Shown piece by piece: positions 32,418 to 39,591 of a stretch of 39,591 bases of DNA (position 1 is the stretch's first letter; every line of letters begins with the position of its first letter). The DNA comes from an uncultured Porphyromonadaceae bacterium. GTDB taxonomy: Bacteria; Bacteroidota; Bacteroidia; Bacteroidales; Muribaculaceae. The notes beneath the pieces were generated by a model. That model saw only the letters and a list, made by a program, of their open reading frames with translations. It was not told where the DNA came from and did no database searches. The stretch is taken from the NCBI GenBank assembly GCA_900547825.1, contig URII01000020.1:1-39591 (forward strand), in the 5' to 3' direction. A program made the position numbers and the translations under genes.

Positions 32418-33521
32418 ATGGCATTACAATGCGGCATTGTAGGACTCCCGAACGTGGGAAAGTCCACCCTTTTCAACTGTCTTTCCAACGCAAAAGCGCA
32501 GTCGGCCAACTTTCCATTCTGCACCATCGAGCCTAATGTGGGCGTGATAACAGTGCCCGACGACCGTCTCACCACACTCGTCGAGATGTGCAATCCCCGT
32601 AGCGTGGTGCCCGCCACAGTAGAGATAGTGGATATAGCCGGTCTCGTGAAAGGCGCAAGCAAAGGCGAGGGACTCGGAAACAAATTCCTTGCCAACATAC
32701 GCGAGACGGACGCCATACTGCATGTGCTCCGTTGCTTCGACAATGACAACATAACCCACGTTGACGGCTCGGTGGATCCCGTGCGCGACAAGGAGATAAT
32801 CGACTATGAACTCCAGCTCAAGGATCTTGAGACTGTTGAAAGCCGCATAGCTAAAACCTACAAGCAGGCCCAGACCGGAGGCGACAAGACCGCCCGCATG
32901 CAATACGAGGTCCTGAAGAAAATAAAGGACGCCCTCGATCAGGGCAAGCCCGCTCGCTCCGTTGATTTTGACACCGTGGATGAAAAGAAATTCGCCCGCG
33001 AACTGTTTCTGCTCACCTCCAAGCCTGTCATGTATGTATGCAATGTGGACGACGCTTCGGCTGTAAACGGCAACGCCTATGTGGAGGCAGTACGCAATGC
33101 GGTGAAGGACGAGGACGCGGGCATAATAATAGTGGCCGCCCAGACCGAAAGCGAGATAGCCGAACTCGACACCTGGGAGGAACGCCGCGAATTCCTTGCC
33201 GAGATAGGCCTTGAGGAAAGCGGTGTGTCACGCCTCATACGTGCCGCATATTCGCTCCTCAACCTACAGACATATTTTACCGCAGGCCCCGACGAAGTCC
33301 GCGCCTGGACTTTCCTCCGCGGCAGCAAGGCTCCCCAGTGTGCAGGAATAATACACACCGATTTCGAAAAAGGATTCATCCGCGCCGAAGTGATAAAATA
33401 TGACGACTATGTGGCCCTTGGCGGCGAACAAGGCGTCAAGGAAGCCGGCAAAATGGGCGTCGAAGGCAAGGACTACGTGGTTCAGGACGGCGACATAATG
33501 CACTTCCGCTTCAATGTGTGA
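32418..33521 (+). CDS. ychF: Redox-regulated ATPase/GTPase YchF (OLA1 family)
   Basis: 367 residues, the usual YchF length (about 363-367). P-loop GLPNVGKS is at 9-16, followed by LFNCLSNAKAQSANFPFCTIEPNVG. G3 reads IVDIAGLVKGASKGEGLGNKFLANIRETDAILHVLR, with the family's extended loop. The C-terminal TGS domain has YFTAGPDEVRAWTFLRGSKAPQCAGIIHTDFEKGF and ends GDIMHFRFNV. YchF is a ribosome-associated ATPase that prefers ATP over GTP. The upstream in-frame extension (10 residues) overlaps the promoter and lacks similarity, so MALQCGIVGLP is the start. It has its own promoter and precedes lysS by 65 nt. Confidence 0.95.
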   Translation: MALQCGIVGLPNVGKSTLFNCLSNAKAQSANFPFCTIEPNVGVITVPDDRLTTLVEMCNPRSVVPATVEIVDIAGLVKGASKGEGLGNKFLANIRETDAILHVLRCFDNDNITHVDGSVDPVRDKEIIDYELQLKDLETVESRIAKTYKQAQTGGDKTARMQYEVLKKIKDALDQGKPARSVDFDTVDEKKFARELFLLTSKPVMYVCNVDDASAVNGNAYVEAVRNAVKDEDAGIIIVAAQTESEIAELDTWEERREFLAEIGLEESGVSRLIRAAYSLLNLQTYFTAGPDEVRAWTFLRGSKAPQCAGIIHTDFEKGFIRAEVIKYDDYVALGGEQGVKEAGKMGVEGKDYVVQDGDIMHFRFNV

Positions 33522-33586
33522 TCCACTCAACCATATTCTTTTCATAATAACTCGTTAATAATAAACTCTCTACAATATATATCCTT

Positions 33587-35134
33587 ATGAATGCAGCCGA
33601 ACTCAGCGAACAGGAGATAATACGCCGCGGGAGCATGGACGAAATGCGCCGCCGGGGCATAGATCCCTACCCCGCAGCCCTTTTTCCCGTAACACACCAC
33701 AGTGACGAAATCAAAACGATTTTCAAGGACGACGAGGAATCCTTGCAGGTGGCCGTGGCAGGTCGCGTGATGTCGCGCCGCATCATGGGCAAAGCTTCGT
33801 TCATAGAACTTCAGGACGCCAATTCACGCATTCAGGTCTACATAAGCCGCGATGACATTTGTCCGGGCGACGACAAGGATCTGTACAACGTAGTGTTCAA
33901 GAAACTCCTCGACATAGGCGATTTCGTAGGAATAGAAGGATTCGTGTTCCGCACCAAGACAGGCGAGATCACCGTACACGCCAAGTCATTCAAGGTGCTA
34001 TCCAAAGCCCTGCGTCCCCTCCCCATAGTGAAAGTAAAGGATGGTGTGACCTATGACGGCTTCGATGATCCCGAAATGCGCTACCGCCGCCGCTATGTCG
34101 ATCTCGTGGTCAACGACGGCGTAAAAGAGGTGTTCATAAAGCGTACGAAAGTGTTCAACTCCATGCGCCAGTTCTTCAACGATCACGGCTACATGGAAGT
34201 GGAAACACCCATTCTCCAGTCAATACCCGGCGGGGCTGCGGCACGTCCGTTCATAACCCACCATAACGCACTCGACATACCCCTGTATCTCCGCATAGCC
34301 GACGAGCTTTACCTCAAACGCCTGATAGTGGGAGGTTTCGACGGAGTTTATGAATTCTCCAAAAACTTCCGCAACGAAGGCATGGACCGCACCCACAATC
34401 CGGAATTCACATGTATGGAGATATATGTGGCCTATAAGGACTATAACTGGATGATGGACTTCACCGAGCGTATGCTTGAAAAGATATGCCTTGATGTGAA
34501 CGGTATCACCGAAGTGAAGGTAGGCGACAACACCATCAGCTTCAAGGCTCCTTTCCGCCGCGTCACAATGACCGAAGCCATAAAGGAACATACCGGAGTG
34601 GACATAACAGGCATGGACGAGCAGCAGCTCCGCACAGTGTGCCGCGATCTCGGCATAGAGGTGGACCCCTCAATGGGAAAAGGCAAACTCATCGACGAGA
34701 TATTCGGCGAAAAGTGCGAGGGCAATTACATACAACCCACATTCATCATAGACTACCCCATAGAGATGTCGCCCCTTACAAAACGCCACCGCGACAATCC
34801 CGAACTTACCGAGCGTTTCGAGCTGATGGTCAACGGCAAGGAACTCGCCAACGCATATTCCGAGCTCAACGATCCCATCGACCAGTATGAACGTTTCGTC
34901 GAACAGATGAAACTTAGCGAAAAAGGCGACGACGAAGCCATGATAATCGACGCCGACTTTATCCGCGCACTGGAATACGGCATGCCCCCCACCTCCGGAA
35001 TGGGAATAGGCATGGACCGCCTCGTGATGCTCATGACCGGACAGACCACCATACAGGAAGTGCTTTTCTTCCCCCAGATGCGCCCCGAAAAACGTAAGGA
35101 CAACTCCGCTGCCGCAACCGAAGGCGAGGCATAA
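33587..35134 (+). CDS. lysS: Lysyl-tRNA synthetase, class II
   Basis: 515 residues. N-terminal anticodon-binding OB-fold at about 60-150 (VAVAGRVMSRRIMGKASFIELQD, GDFVGIEGFVFRTKTGEITVHAKSF). The catalytic core follows, with motif 1 (VFNSMRQFFNDHGYMEVETPIL), motif 2 (FRNEGMDRTHNPEFTCMEIYVAY) and motif 3 (GMGIGMDRLVMLMTG), as in LysRS II. The end is a short charged tail (PEKRKDNSAAATEGEA). It charges tRNA-Lys. Length is normal for bacteria. It is followed 41 nt later by gpsA, a pairing also seen in Bacteroides (established knowledge from memory). Confidence 0.96.
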   Translation: MNAAELSEQEIIRRGSMDEMRRRGIDPYPAALFPVTHHSDEIKTIFKDDEESLQVAVAGRVMSRRIMGKASFIELQDANSRIQVYISRDDICPGDDKDLYNVVFKKLLDIGDFVGIEGFVFRTKTGEITVHAKSFKVLSKALRPLPIVKVKDGVTYDGFDDPEMRYRRRYVDLVVNDGVKEVFIKRTKVFNSMRQFFNDHGYMEVETPILQSIPGGAAARPFITHHNALDIPLYLRIADELYLKRLIVGGFDGVYEFSKNFRNEGMDRTHNPEFTCMEIYVAYKDYNWMMDFTERMLEKICLDVNGITEVKVGDNTISFKAPFRRVTMTEAIKEHTGVDITGMDEQQLRTVCRDLGIEVDPSMGKGKLIDEIFGEKCEGNYIQPTFIIDYPIEMSPLTKRHRDNPELTERFELMVNGKELANAYSELNDPIDQYERFVEQMKLSEKGDDEAMIIDADFIRALEYGMPPTSGMGIGMDRLVMLMTGQTTIQEVLFFPQMRPEKRKDNSAAATEGEA

Positions 35135-35175
35135 GGAGCGCACGCACATAAAACACAATTATCACTGAATCTACC

Positions 35176-36171
35176 ATGACATTCCCAGGCAAAGTTGCAG
35201 TGATGGGGGGCGGAAGCTGGGCCACAGCATTGGCCAAGCTTCTGCTCAACAACTGCGAAAGCATAAAATGGTACATGCGCCGCGACGACCGTATAGAAGA
35301 TTTCCGTCGTCTCGGCCGCAATCCCTCCTACCTCACCGACGTGAGATTCGACACATCACGCATCGACTTCTCGAGCGACATAAACCGGATATGCTCCGAA
35401 GCCGACACATTGGTGCTCGCCATGCCGTCACCCTATTTCAAGGGTCACTTCGACCGTGTCACAGCCGACCTTTCAGGCAAATACGTGGTGTCCGCCATCA
35501 AAGGCATAGTACCTGACGAGAACGAGCTCGTCACCACCTATATGTGCCGCCGTTTCAATGTGCCGCAGGATCATATACTTGTTGTGTCGGGCCCCTGCCA
35601 TGCCGAGGAAGTGGCCCTTGACCGGCAGAGCTTCCTTACCGTCGGATGCTCCGACCGCGCCACAGCCGAGCGCTTCGCCCCCTGTGTGGCAGGCAAAGCC
35701 ATGCGCACCATAATATCCGACGATGTCGACGGCATAGAGTATGCCGCAGTGCTCAAGAACGTTTATTCCATAGCCTCCGGAATAGTCCACGGGCTGCGGT
35801 TCGGCGACAACTTCCTCGCCATGCTTGTAAGCAACGCCATCCGCGAGATGGAGCGCTTTGTGGCTACAGCCGATCCCCGCCCGCGCAACATATGCGACTC
35901 CGTTTATCTCGGCGACCTGCTTGTCACATCCTACTCCAACTTCTCACGCAACCATAATTTCGGAGCCCTGATAGGGCGCGGATATTCCGTCAAGACCGCC
36001 CGTATGGAAATGGAGCAGACAGCCGAAGGATACTATGGGACAAAATGTATCCACGAAATCAACAAGCTCCACCATGTACCCATGCCCATTCTGGAAGGAG
36101 TCTACGACATTCTCTACAACGGGAAGCGTGCGTCACACATAATAGCCAACATGGGCAAATCGTTCGTATAG
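35176..36171 (+). CDS. gpsA: Glycerol-3-phosphate dehydrogenase [NAD(P)+]
   Basis: 331 residues. The Rossmann start VAVMGGGSWATALAKLL (8-24) carries the dinucleotide-binding glycines; ADTLVLAMPSPYFKGHF and VVSAIKGI (around 100-110) are the family's central strands. VVSGPCHAEEVAL is the conserved GP-x-A-E motif, and the later AVLKNVYSIASGIVHGLRFGDNF holds the catalytic Lys. It makes sn-glycerol 3-phosphate for phospholipid synthesis. Neighbours lysS and folA lie on the same strand with short gaps (41 and 16 nt), suggesting co-transcription. Confidence 0.95.
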   Translation: MTFPGKVAVMGGGSWATALAKLLLNNCESIKWYMRRDDRIEDFRRLGRNPSYLTDVRFDTSRIDFSSDINRICSEADTLVLAMPSPYFKGHFDRVTADLSGKYVVSAIKGIVPDENELVTTYMCRRFNVPQDHILVVSGPCHAEEVALDRQSFLTVGCSDRATAERFAPCVAGKAMRTIISDDVDGIEYAAVLKNVYSIASGIVHGLRFGDNFLAMLVSNAIREMERFVATADPRPRNICDSVYLGDLLVTSYSNFSRNHNFGALIGRGYSVKTARMEMEQTAEGYYGTKCIHEINKLHHVPMPILEGVYDILYNGKRASHIIANMGKSFV

Positions 36172-36187
36172 CCCCGATTACACTGAT

Positions 36188-36679
36188 ATGATCAATATAA
36201 TTGTAGCTATAGCACACCACAACGCCATAGGACGACGCGGCGATCTGCTTTTCCATATATCCGACGATCTCCGGCGCTTCAAGCGCATCACCCTCGGACA
36301 TCCGGTAGTAATGGGCCGCAACACATTTCTCAGCCTGCCCGCCGGCCCTCTGCCCGGGCGGCTCAATGTAGTGGCCAGCCGCAATCCTGAATTCCGGCCT
36401 GAGGGAGCAACCGTGAGGCCATCGCTCGGCCAGGCGGTGCAGGAGGCCTTGAAAGCCGATAGCGAGATATTCATAATAGGCGGAGGCCAAATCTATGAAG
36501 CAGCCATGGATATAGCTGACAAGCTGATTGTTACCGAGATCGACGCCGAAGTGCCTGATGCCGACACATTCTTCCCCGCCATCGACCCTGACACATGGCA
36601 CACCGGTGAATGCAGCGAATGGATCACTGATCCGCGCTCAGGCGTGAATTACCGGTTTATTTGTTTCGTAAGGAAATAA
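36188..36679 (+). CDS. folA: Dihydrofolate reductase
   Basis: 163 residues, typical DHFR. It starts MINIIVAIAHHNAIGRRGDLLFHISDDLRRFKRIT, where the loop usually carrying PW reads LF; the active-site acid is kept (ISDDLRRF). VVMGRNTFLSLP is the NADPH-binding helix start, PLPGRLNVVASRN the next strand, and EIFIIGGGQIYEAAM the conserved GGxxIY motif. It reduces dihydrofolate to tetrahydrofolate. It lies where Bacteroides genomes often have pgi after lysS-gpsA (from memory). The tRNA-Arg promoter begins within its last codons. Confidence 0.93.
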   Translation: MINIIVAIAHHNAIGRRGDLLFHISDDLRRFKRITLGHPVVMGRNTFLSLPAGPLPGRLNVVASRNPEFRPEGATVRPSLGQAVQEALKADSEIFIIGGGQIYEAAMDIADKLIVTEIDAEVPDADTFFPAIDPDTWHTGECSEWITDPRSGVNYRFICFVRK

Positions 36680-36691
36680 ATGCTACATTTG
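36660..36691 (+). promoter_or_regulatory. Promoter of tRNA-Arg inside the folA 3' end
   Basis: TTTG (36660-36663), exactly 20 nt, TACATTTG (36684-36691); the tRNA begins 24 nt after the -7 box. The -33 box lies within the last codons of folA. Confidence 0.65.
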
Positions 36692-36715
36692 TGGCCGTTA
36701 AGCACGGCGCAAACC

Positions 36716-36790
36716 GGCTCTGTAGTTCAACGGATAGAATAGAGGTTTCCTAAACCTTAGATAGGGGTTCGATTCCCCTCGGAGCTACCA
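36716..36790 (+). tRNA. tRNA-Arg (anticodon CCT)
   Basis: Full cloverleaf: acceptor GGCTCTG with CGGAGCT (G-T and T-G wobbles), D-arm GTTC/GAAT, anticodon arm GAGGT-TTCCTAA-ACCTT with CCT at the anticodon, T-arm AGGGG-TTCGATT-CCCCT, discriminator A and an encoded CCA (36788-36790). It reads the AGG codon. It stands alone between folA and korA. Confidence 0.95.
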
Positions 36791-36893
36791 GAAAGCAACC
36801 ATCTAATTACCGATAAATTCACATTTATCTATAAACTCATTCAACCCTAAAAACCGGCCGTGACAGCCCATAAGGGCCATCCGGGCGATTATA

Positions 36894-38744
36894 ATGTCAA
36901 TGCTTATGGAGAAAGCCAATGTAAAAGTCCTCGACAAAGTGGTTGTGCGCTTTTCGGGCGACTCAGGCGACGGAATGCAGCTCGCCGGCAACATTTTCAC
37001 AAATGTGTCGGCCGGAGTAGGCAACCAAGTGTCCACCTTCCCCGACTATCCCGCCGAAATCCGCGCCCCCCAAGGCTCGCTGAGCGGTGTGTCAGGTTTC
37101 CAGGTGAGCGTAGGCGCGGGCGTACACACGCCCGGTGATCTCTGCGACGTGCTGGTGGCCATGAACCCCGCGGCGCTGAAACAGAACATACGGTTCCTCA
37201 AACACGGAGGGGTCGTAATAACCGATATCGACTCCTTTAAGGAAAGTGATCTGAAAAAAGCCAAGTTCGCAACTTCCGATCCTTTCACGGAGCTGGGGAT
37301 CACCGACCAGATAGTGGAAGTGCCCCTCACCTCCATGACCAAGGCTGCCCTTGCCGACTCAGGCCTTGACAACAAGAGCGTGCTCAAATGCCGCAACATA
37401 TTCGCCCTCGGCCTGCTCTGCTGGCTATTTGACCGTCCGCTCGAAAGCGCAGCCCGCCATATACGCAACAAATTCGCCCGCAAGCCGGCAGTGGCCGACG
37501 CCAATATAAAAGTCCTCGAGGCAGGCTACAATTACGGACACAACATACATGCCTCCGTATCGACCTACCGCATCGAAACTGTGGCACAGCGTCCCGGCGT
37601 TTACACCGACATAACAGGCAACACCGCCACCGCATGGGGCCTCATAATGGCCTCCGAACGTGCCGGACGCCCCCTGTTTCTCGGCAGCTACCCCATAACC
37701 CCAGCCACCGATATACTCCACGAACTCGCCAAGCGCCGCGACCTCGGCGTAAAGGCTGTGCAGATGGAGGACGAAATAGCCGGTGTGTGCTCCGCCATCG
37801 GAGCCTCCTTTGCCGGAAATCTCGCCATAACCTCAACCTCCGGCCCCGGCCTCGCCCTCAAGAGCGAAGGAATAGGCCTTGCCGTCATGGCCGAGCTTCC
37901 GCTCGTGGTGATCGACGTGCAGCGTGGCGGCCCGTCCACAGGTCTTCCCACCAAGACGGAACAGACCGACCTTATGCAGGCCCTTTACGGCCGCAACGGC
38001 GAATCACCCGTGGTGGTGCTCTCAGCCGTATCGCCCACCGACTGCTTCGACATGGCTTTCGAGGCATGCCGCATAGCCATAGAGCACATGACACCGGTCA
38101 TACTCCTCACCGATGCTTTCATAGCCAACGGCTCGTCAGCATGGCGGGTGCCCGAAGCCGATGAATATCCCGAAATACACCCGCACTTCGTGCCCGAGGC
38201 ATTGCGTGAGTCATGGCGTCCCTACATGCGCGACGAAGAGAATCTCGTGCGTTACTGGGCCATACCCGGCACACCCGGGCTTGCCCACCGCATAGGCGGC
38301 CTGGAGAAGGACTGTGCCACAGGTGCCATCTCCACCGATCCGGCCAACCATGAGAAGATGGTGAACCTGCGCCGCGAAAAAATAGCGCGCATAGCCCGCG
38401 ACATAGCTCCGCTCGAAGTCAAAGGCGACGAATCAGCCGACACACTGCTTGTGGGCTGGGGAGGCACCTACGGACATCTGCTCACAGCCGCAGAGCAACT
38501 TTGCGCATCAGGCACACCCGTGGCCTTCACTCAGTTCCGCCACATCAATCCTCTGCCGGCAAACACAGGCGAGATCCTTTCACGCTACAAACGCGTGATC
38601 GTGGCCGAGCTGAACACCGGCCAGTTCGCCGACTATCTTCAGGCCCGCTATCCCGGCGTAAGAATCGACCGCATCAACAAGATCCAGGGCCAGCCCTTCT
38701 CGGTTACAGAGATCGTCAACAGTGTTAAACAGCTAATGAAATGA
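36894..38744 (+). CDS. korA: 2-oxoglutarate:ferredoxin oxidoreductase, fused gamma-alpha subunit
   Basis: 616 residues. Residues about 15-200 are the gamma domain (VVRFSGDSGDGMQLAGNIF, TFPDYPAEIRAPQG, GDLCDVLVAMNPAALKQNIRFL). The alpha domain begins near 235 with NTATAWGLIMASERAGRPLFLGSYPITPATDILHEL, then VQMEDEIAGVCSAIGASFAG and TSTSGPGLALKSEGIGLAVMAELPLVVIDVQRGGPSTGLPTKTEQTDL, and ends with a transketolase-C-like domain (LLVGWGGTYGHLLTAAEQL). This is the two-subunit KorAB layout that makes succinyl-CoA and reduced ferredoxin from 2-oxoglutarate (or the reverse). Start at ATG 36894; ATGs at 36900 and 36906 are alternatives. The beta gene overlaps its stop. Confidence 0.92.
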   Translation: MSMLMEKANVKVLDKVVVRFSGDSGDGMQLAGNIFTNVSAGVGNQVSTFPDYPAEIRAPQGSLSGVSGFQVSVGAGVHTPGDLCDVLVAMNPAALKQNIRFLKHGGVVITDIDSFKESDLKKAKFATSDPFTELGITDQIVEVPLTSMTKAALADSGLDNKSVLKCRNIFALGLLCWLFDRPLESAARHIRNKFARKPAVADANIKVLEAGYNYGHNIHASVSTYRIETVAQRPGVYTDITGNTATAWGLIMASERAGRPLFLGSYPITPATDILHELAKRRDLGVKAVQMEDEIAGVCSAIGASFAGNLAITSTSGPGLALKSEGIGLAVMAELPLVVIDVQRGGPSTGLPTKTEQTDLMQALYGRNGESPVVVLSAVSPTDCFDMAFEACRIAIEHMTPVILLTDAFIANGSSAWRVPEADEYPEIHPHFVPEALRESWRPYMRDEENLVRYWAIPGTPGLAHRIGGLEKDCATGAISTDPANHEKMVNLRREKIARIARDIAPLEVKGDESADTLLVGWGGTYGHLLTAAEQLCASGTPVAFTQFRHINPLPANTGEILSRYKRVIVAELNTGQFADYLQARYPGVRIDRINKIQGQPFSVTEIVNSVKQLMK

Positions 38745-39591
38745 CCGTCATCATGGAAAACGATAAATATACAGCAGCTTCATATAAAAGCGATCAGGCC
38801 GTAAGATGGTGTCCCGGATGCGGTGACCACGCCATACTCAACTCCCTGCACAAGGCCATGGCCGCACTCGGTGTGCCCCCGCACATGACAGCCGTTATCT
38901 CCGGCATAGGATGTTCGTCACGCCTGCCTTATTACATGAACACCTACGGCTTCCACACCATACACGGACGTGCAGCCGCCATAGCCACAGGCTTCAAGGT
39001 GGCCAACCCCGAAATGACGGTGTGGCAGATATCCGGCGACGGCGACGGCCTCGCCATCGGCGGCAACCACTTCATCCATGCAGTGCGCCGCAACATCGAC
39101 ATAAACATGCTCCTGTTCAACAACAAGATCTACGGGCTCACCAAAGGGCAATACTCCCCCACCTCCGACCGCGGGGCAGTAACCAAATCCTCGCCCTACG
39201 GCACCACCGAGGATCCTTTCGTGCCCGCTGAACTCGTGTTCGGCGCACGCGGAAATTTCTTCGCCCGTTCCATCGACGTCGAGCTTGAAATATCACGCGA
39301 GGTGCTCACCGCCGCAGCCATGCACAAAGGCACCTCAGTGGTGGAAGTGCTCCAGAACTGCGTGATATTCAACAACGGCATACACAATGCCATCACCGAC
39401 CGTGAATTCCGCGCCGACCGCACCATACACCTCGTGCATGGCGAAAAAATGCTGTTCGGCAAAAATAAAGAGAAAGGTATCGTGGCCGACGGATTCTTCC
39501 TCAAGGCTGTGGAAATCGGCAAGGACGGCTACACAATCGACGACGTTCTGGTTCATGACGCCAAGATGAAAGTCAACTTCCTGCCCCAGCA
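38741..39591 (+). CDS. korB: 2-oxoglutarate:ferredoxin oxidoreductase beta subunit (partial, 3' end off window)
   Basis: The gene runs off the right edge; 283 codons are visible with no stop. ATG 38741 overlaps the korA stop by ATGA; ATG 38753 is an alternative. Motifs: WCPGCGDHAILNSL (about 23-36, cluster and substrate region), VISGIGCSSRLPYYM, HGRAAAIATGFK, then the TPP site GDGDGLAIGGNH (about 99-110) with LLFNNKIYGLTKGQYSPTS. It is the TPP- and 4Fe-4S-carrying beta subunit that works with KorA. Family members are about 330-340 residues, so some 50 residues at the C-terminus are missing here. Confidence 0.93.
   Translation, partial: MTVIMENDKYTAASYKSDQAVRWCPGCGDHAILNSLHKAMAALGVPPHMTAVISGIGCSSRLPYYMNTYGFHTIHGRAAAIATGFKVANPEMTVWQISGDGDGLAIGGNHFIHAVRRNIDINMLLFNNKIYGLTKGQYSPTSDRGAVTKSSPYGTTEDPFVPAELVFGARGNFFARSIDVELEISREVLTAAAMHKGTSVVEVLQNCVIFNNGIHNAITDREFRADRTIHLVHGEKMLFGKNKEKGIVADGFFLKAVEIGKDGYTIDDVLVHDAKMKVNFLPQ

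Noticed and set aside
36188..36679. DHFR with Phe instead of Trp as a resistance variant
   Set aside because: Related Bacteroidota enzymes vary at this site as far as I recall, so it is not evidence of drug resistance.

Overview
The window looks like a chromosomal segment from a gut Bacteroidales bacterium, most likely of the Muribaculaceae type (inference). The supporting signs are the Bacteroidota promoter form (TTG, about 20 nt, TAnnTTTG) seen repeatedly with little Shine-Dalgarno signal, an ECF sigma/outer-membrane-barrel operon, TonB-dependent receptors, secreted proteins with Por/T9SS-like C-terminal tails, DUF4836, and lysS-gpsA and korAB gene pairs. The central and right parts are clearly richer in G+C than the left part and the 10.1-15.0 kb stretch.

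Layout. 1-84: a 24-bp-period tandem repeat, possibly the end of a mobile element, running into the C-terminal remnant of a DUF4405-like membrane protein. 0.4-6.5 kb: small stress/detoxification genes: a flavodoxin-fold reductase and a cupin protein, each divergent from its own HxlR-family regulator, a META-domain lipoprotein, a DJ-1/PfpI protein, a zinc-ribbon/PNPOx fusion, a CatA-like acyltransferase overlapping a GNAT, and a second GNAT. 6.6-10.1 kb: a compact operon of ECF sigma factor, membrane-anchored candidate anti-sigma, small exported protein and outer-membrane barrel.

10.2-15.0 kb is the part I find most unusual. An unrecognised 908-residue protein is followed after one base by a 481-residue calcineurin-type metallophosphoesterase. 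Then come a separately promoted 75-residue acidic protein and a perfect 36-bp palindromic terminator. Facing it on the minus strand is what looks like a stand-alone small RNA gene with its own promoter and terminator.

15.1-18.5 kb (minus strand): DUF4836 lipoprotein, ABC ATPase and FtsX/MacB-like permease. 18.6-32.3 kb: an export and surface locus with a TonB-dependent receptor, an OB-fold lipoprotein in the place a SusD would take, and four secreted proteins (two with anchor-J-like modules, one BspA-type leucine-rich-repeat protein, one CBM-bearing protein) that all end in short sorting-type tails. 32.4-39.6 kb: housekeeping genes ychF, lysS, gpsA, folA, tRNA-Arg(CCT), korA and the start of korB, which runs off the window.

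All functional calls come from reading protein motifs by eye. No database search was run.
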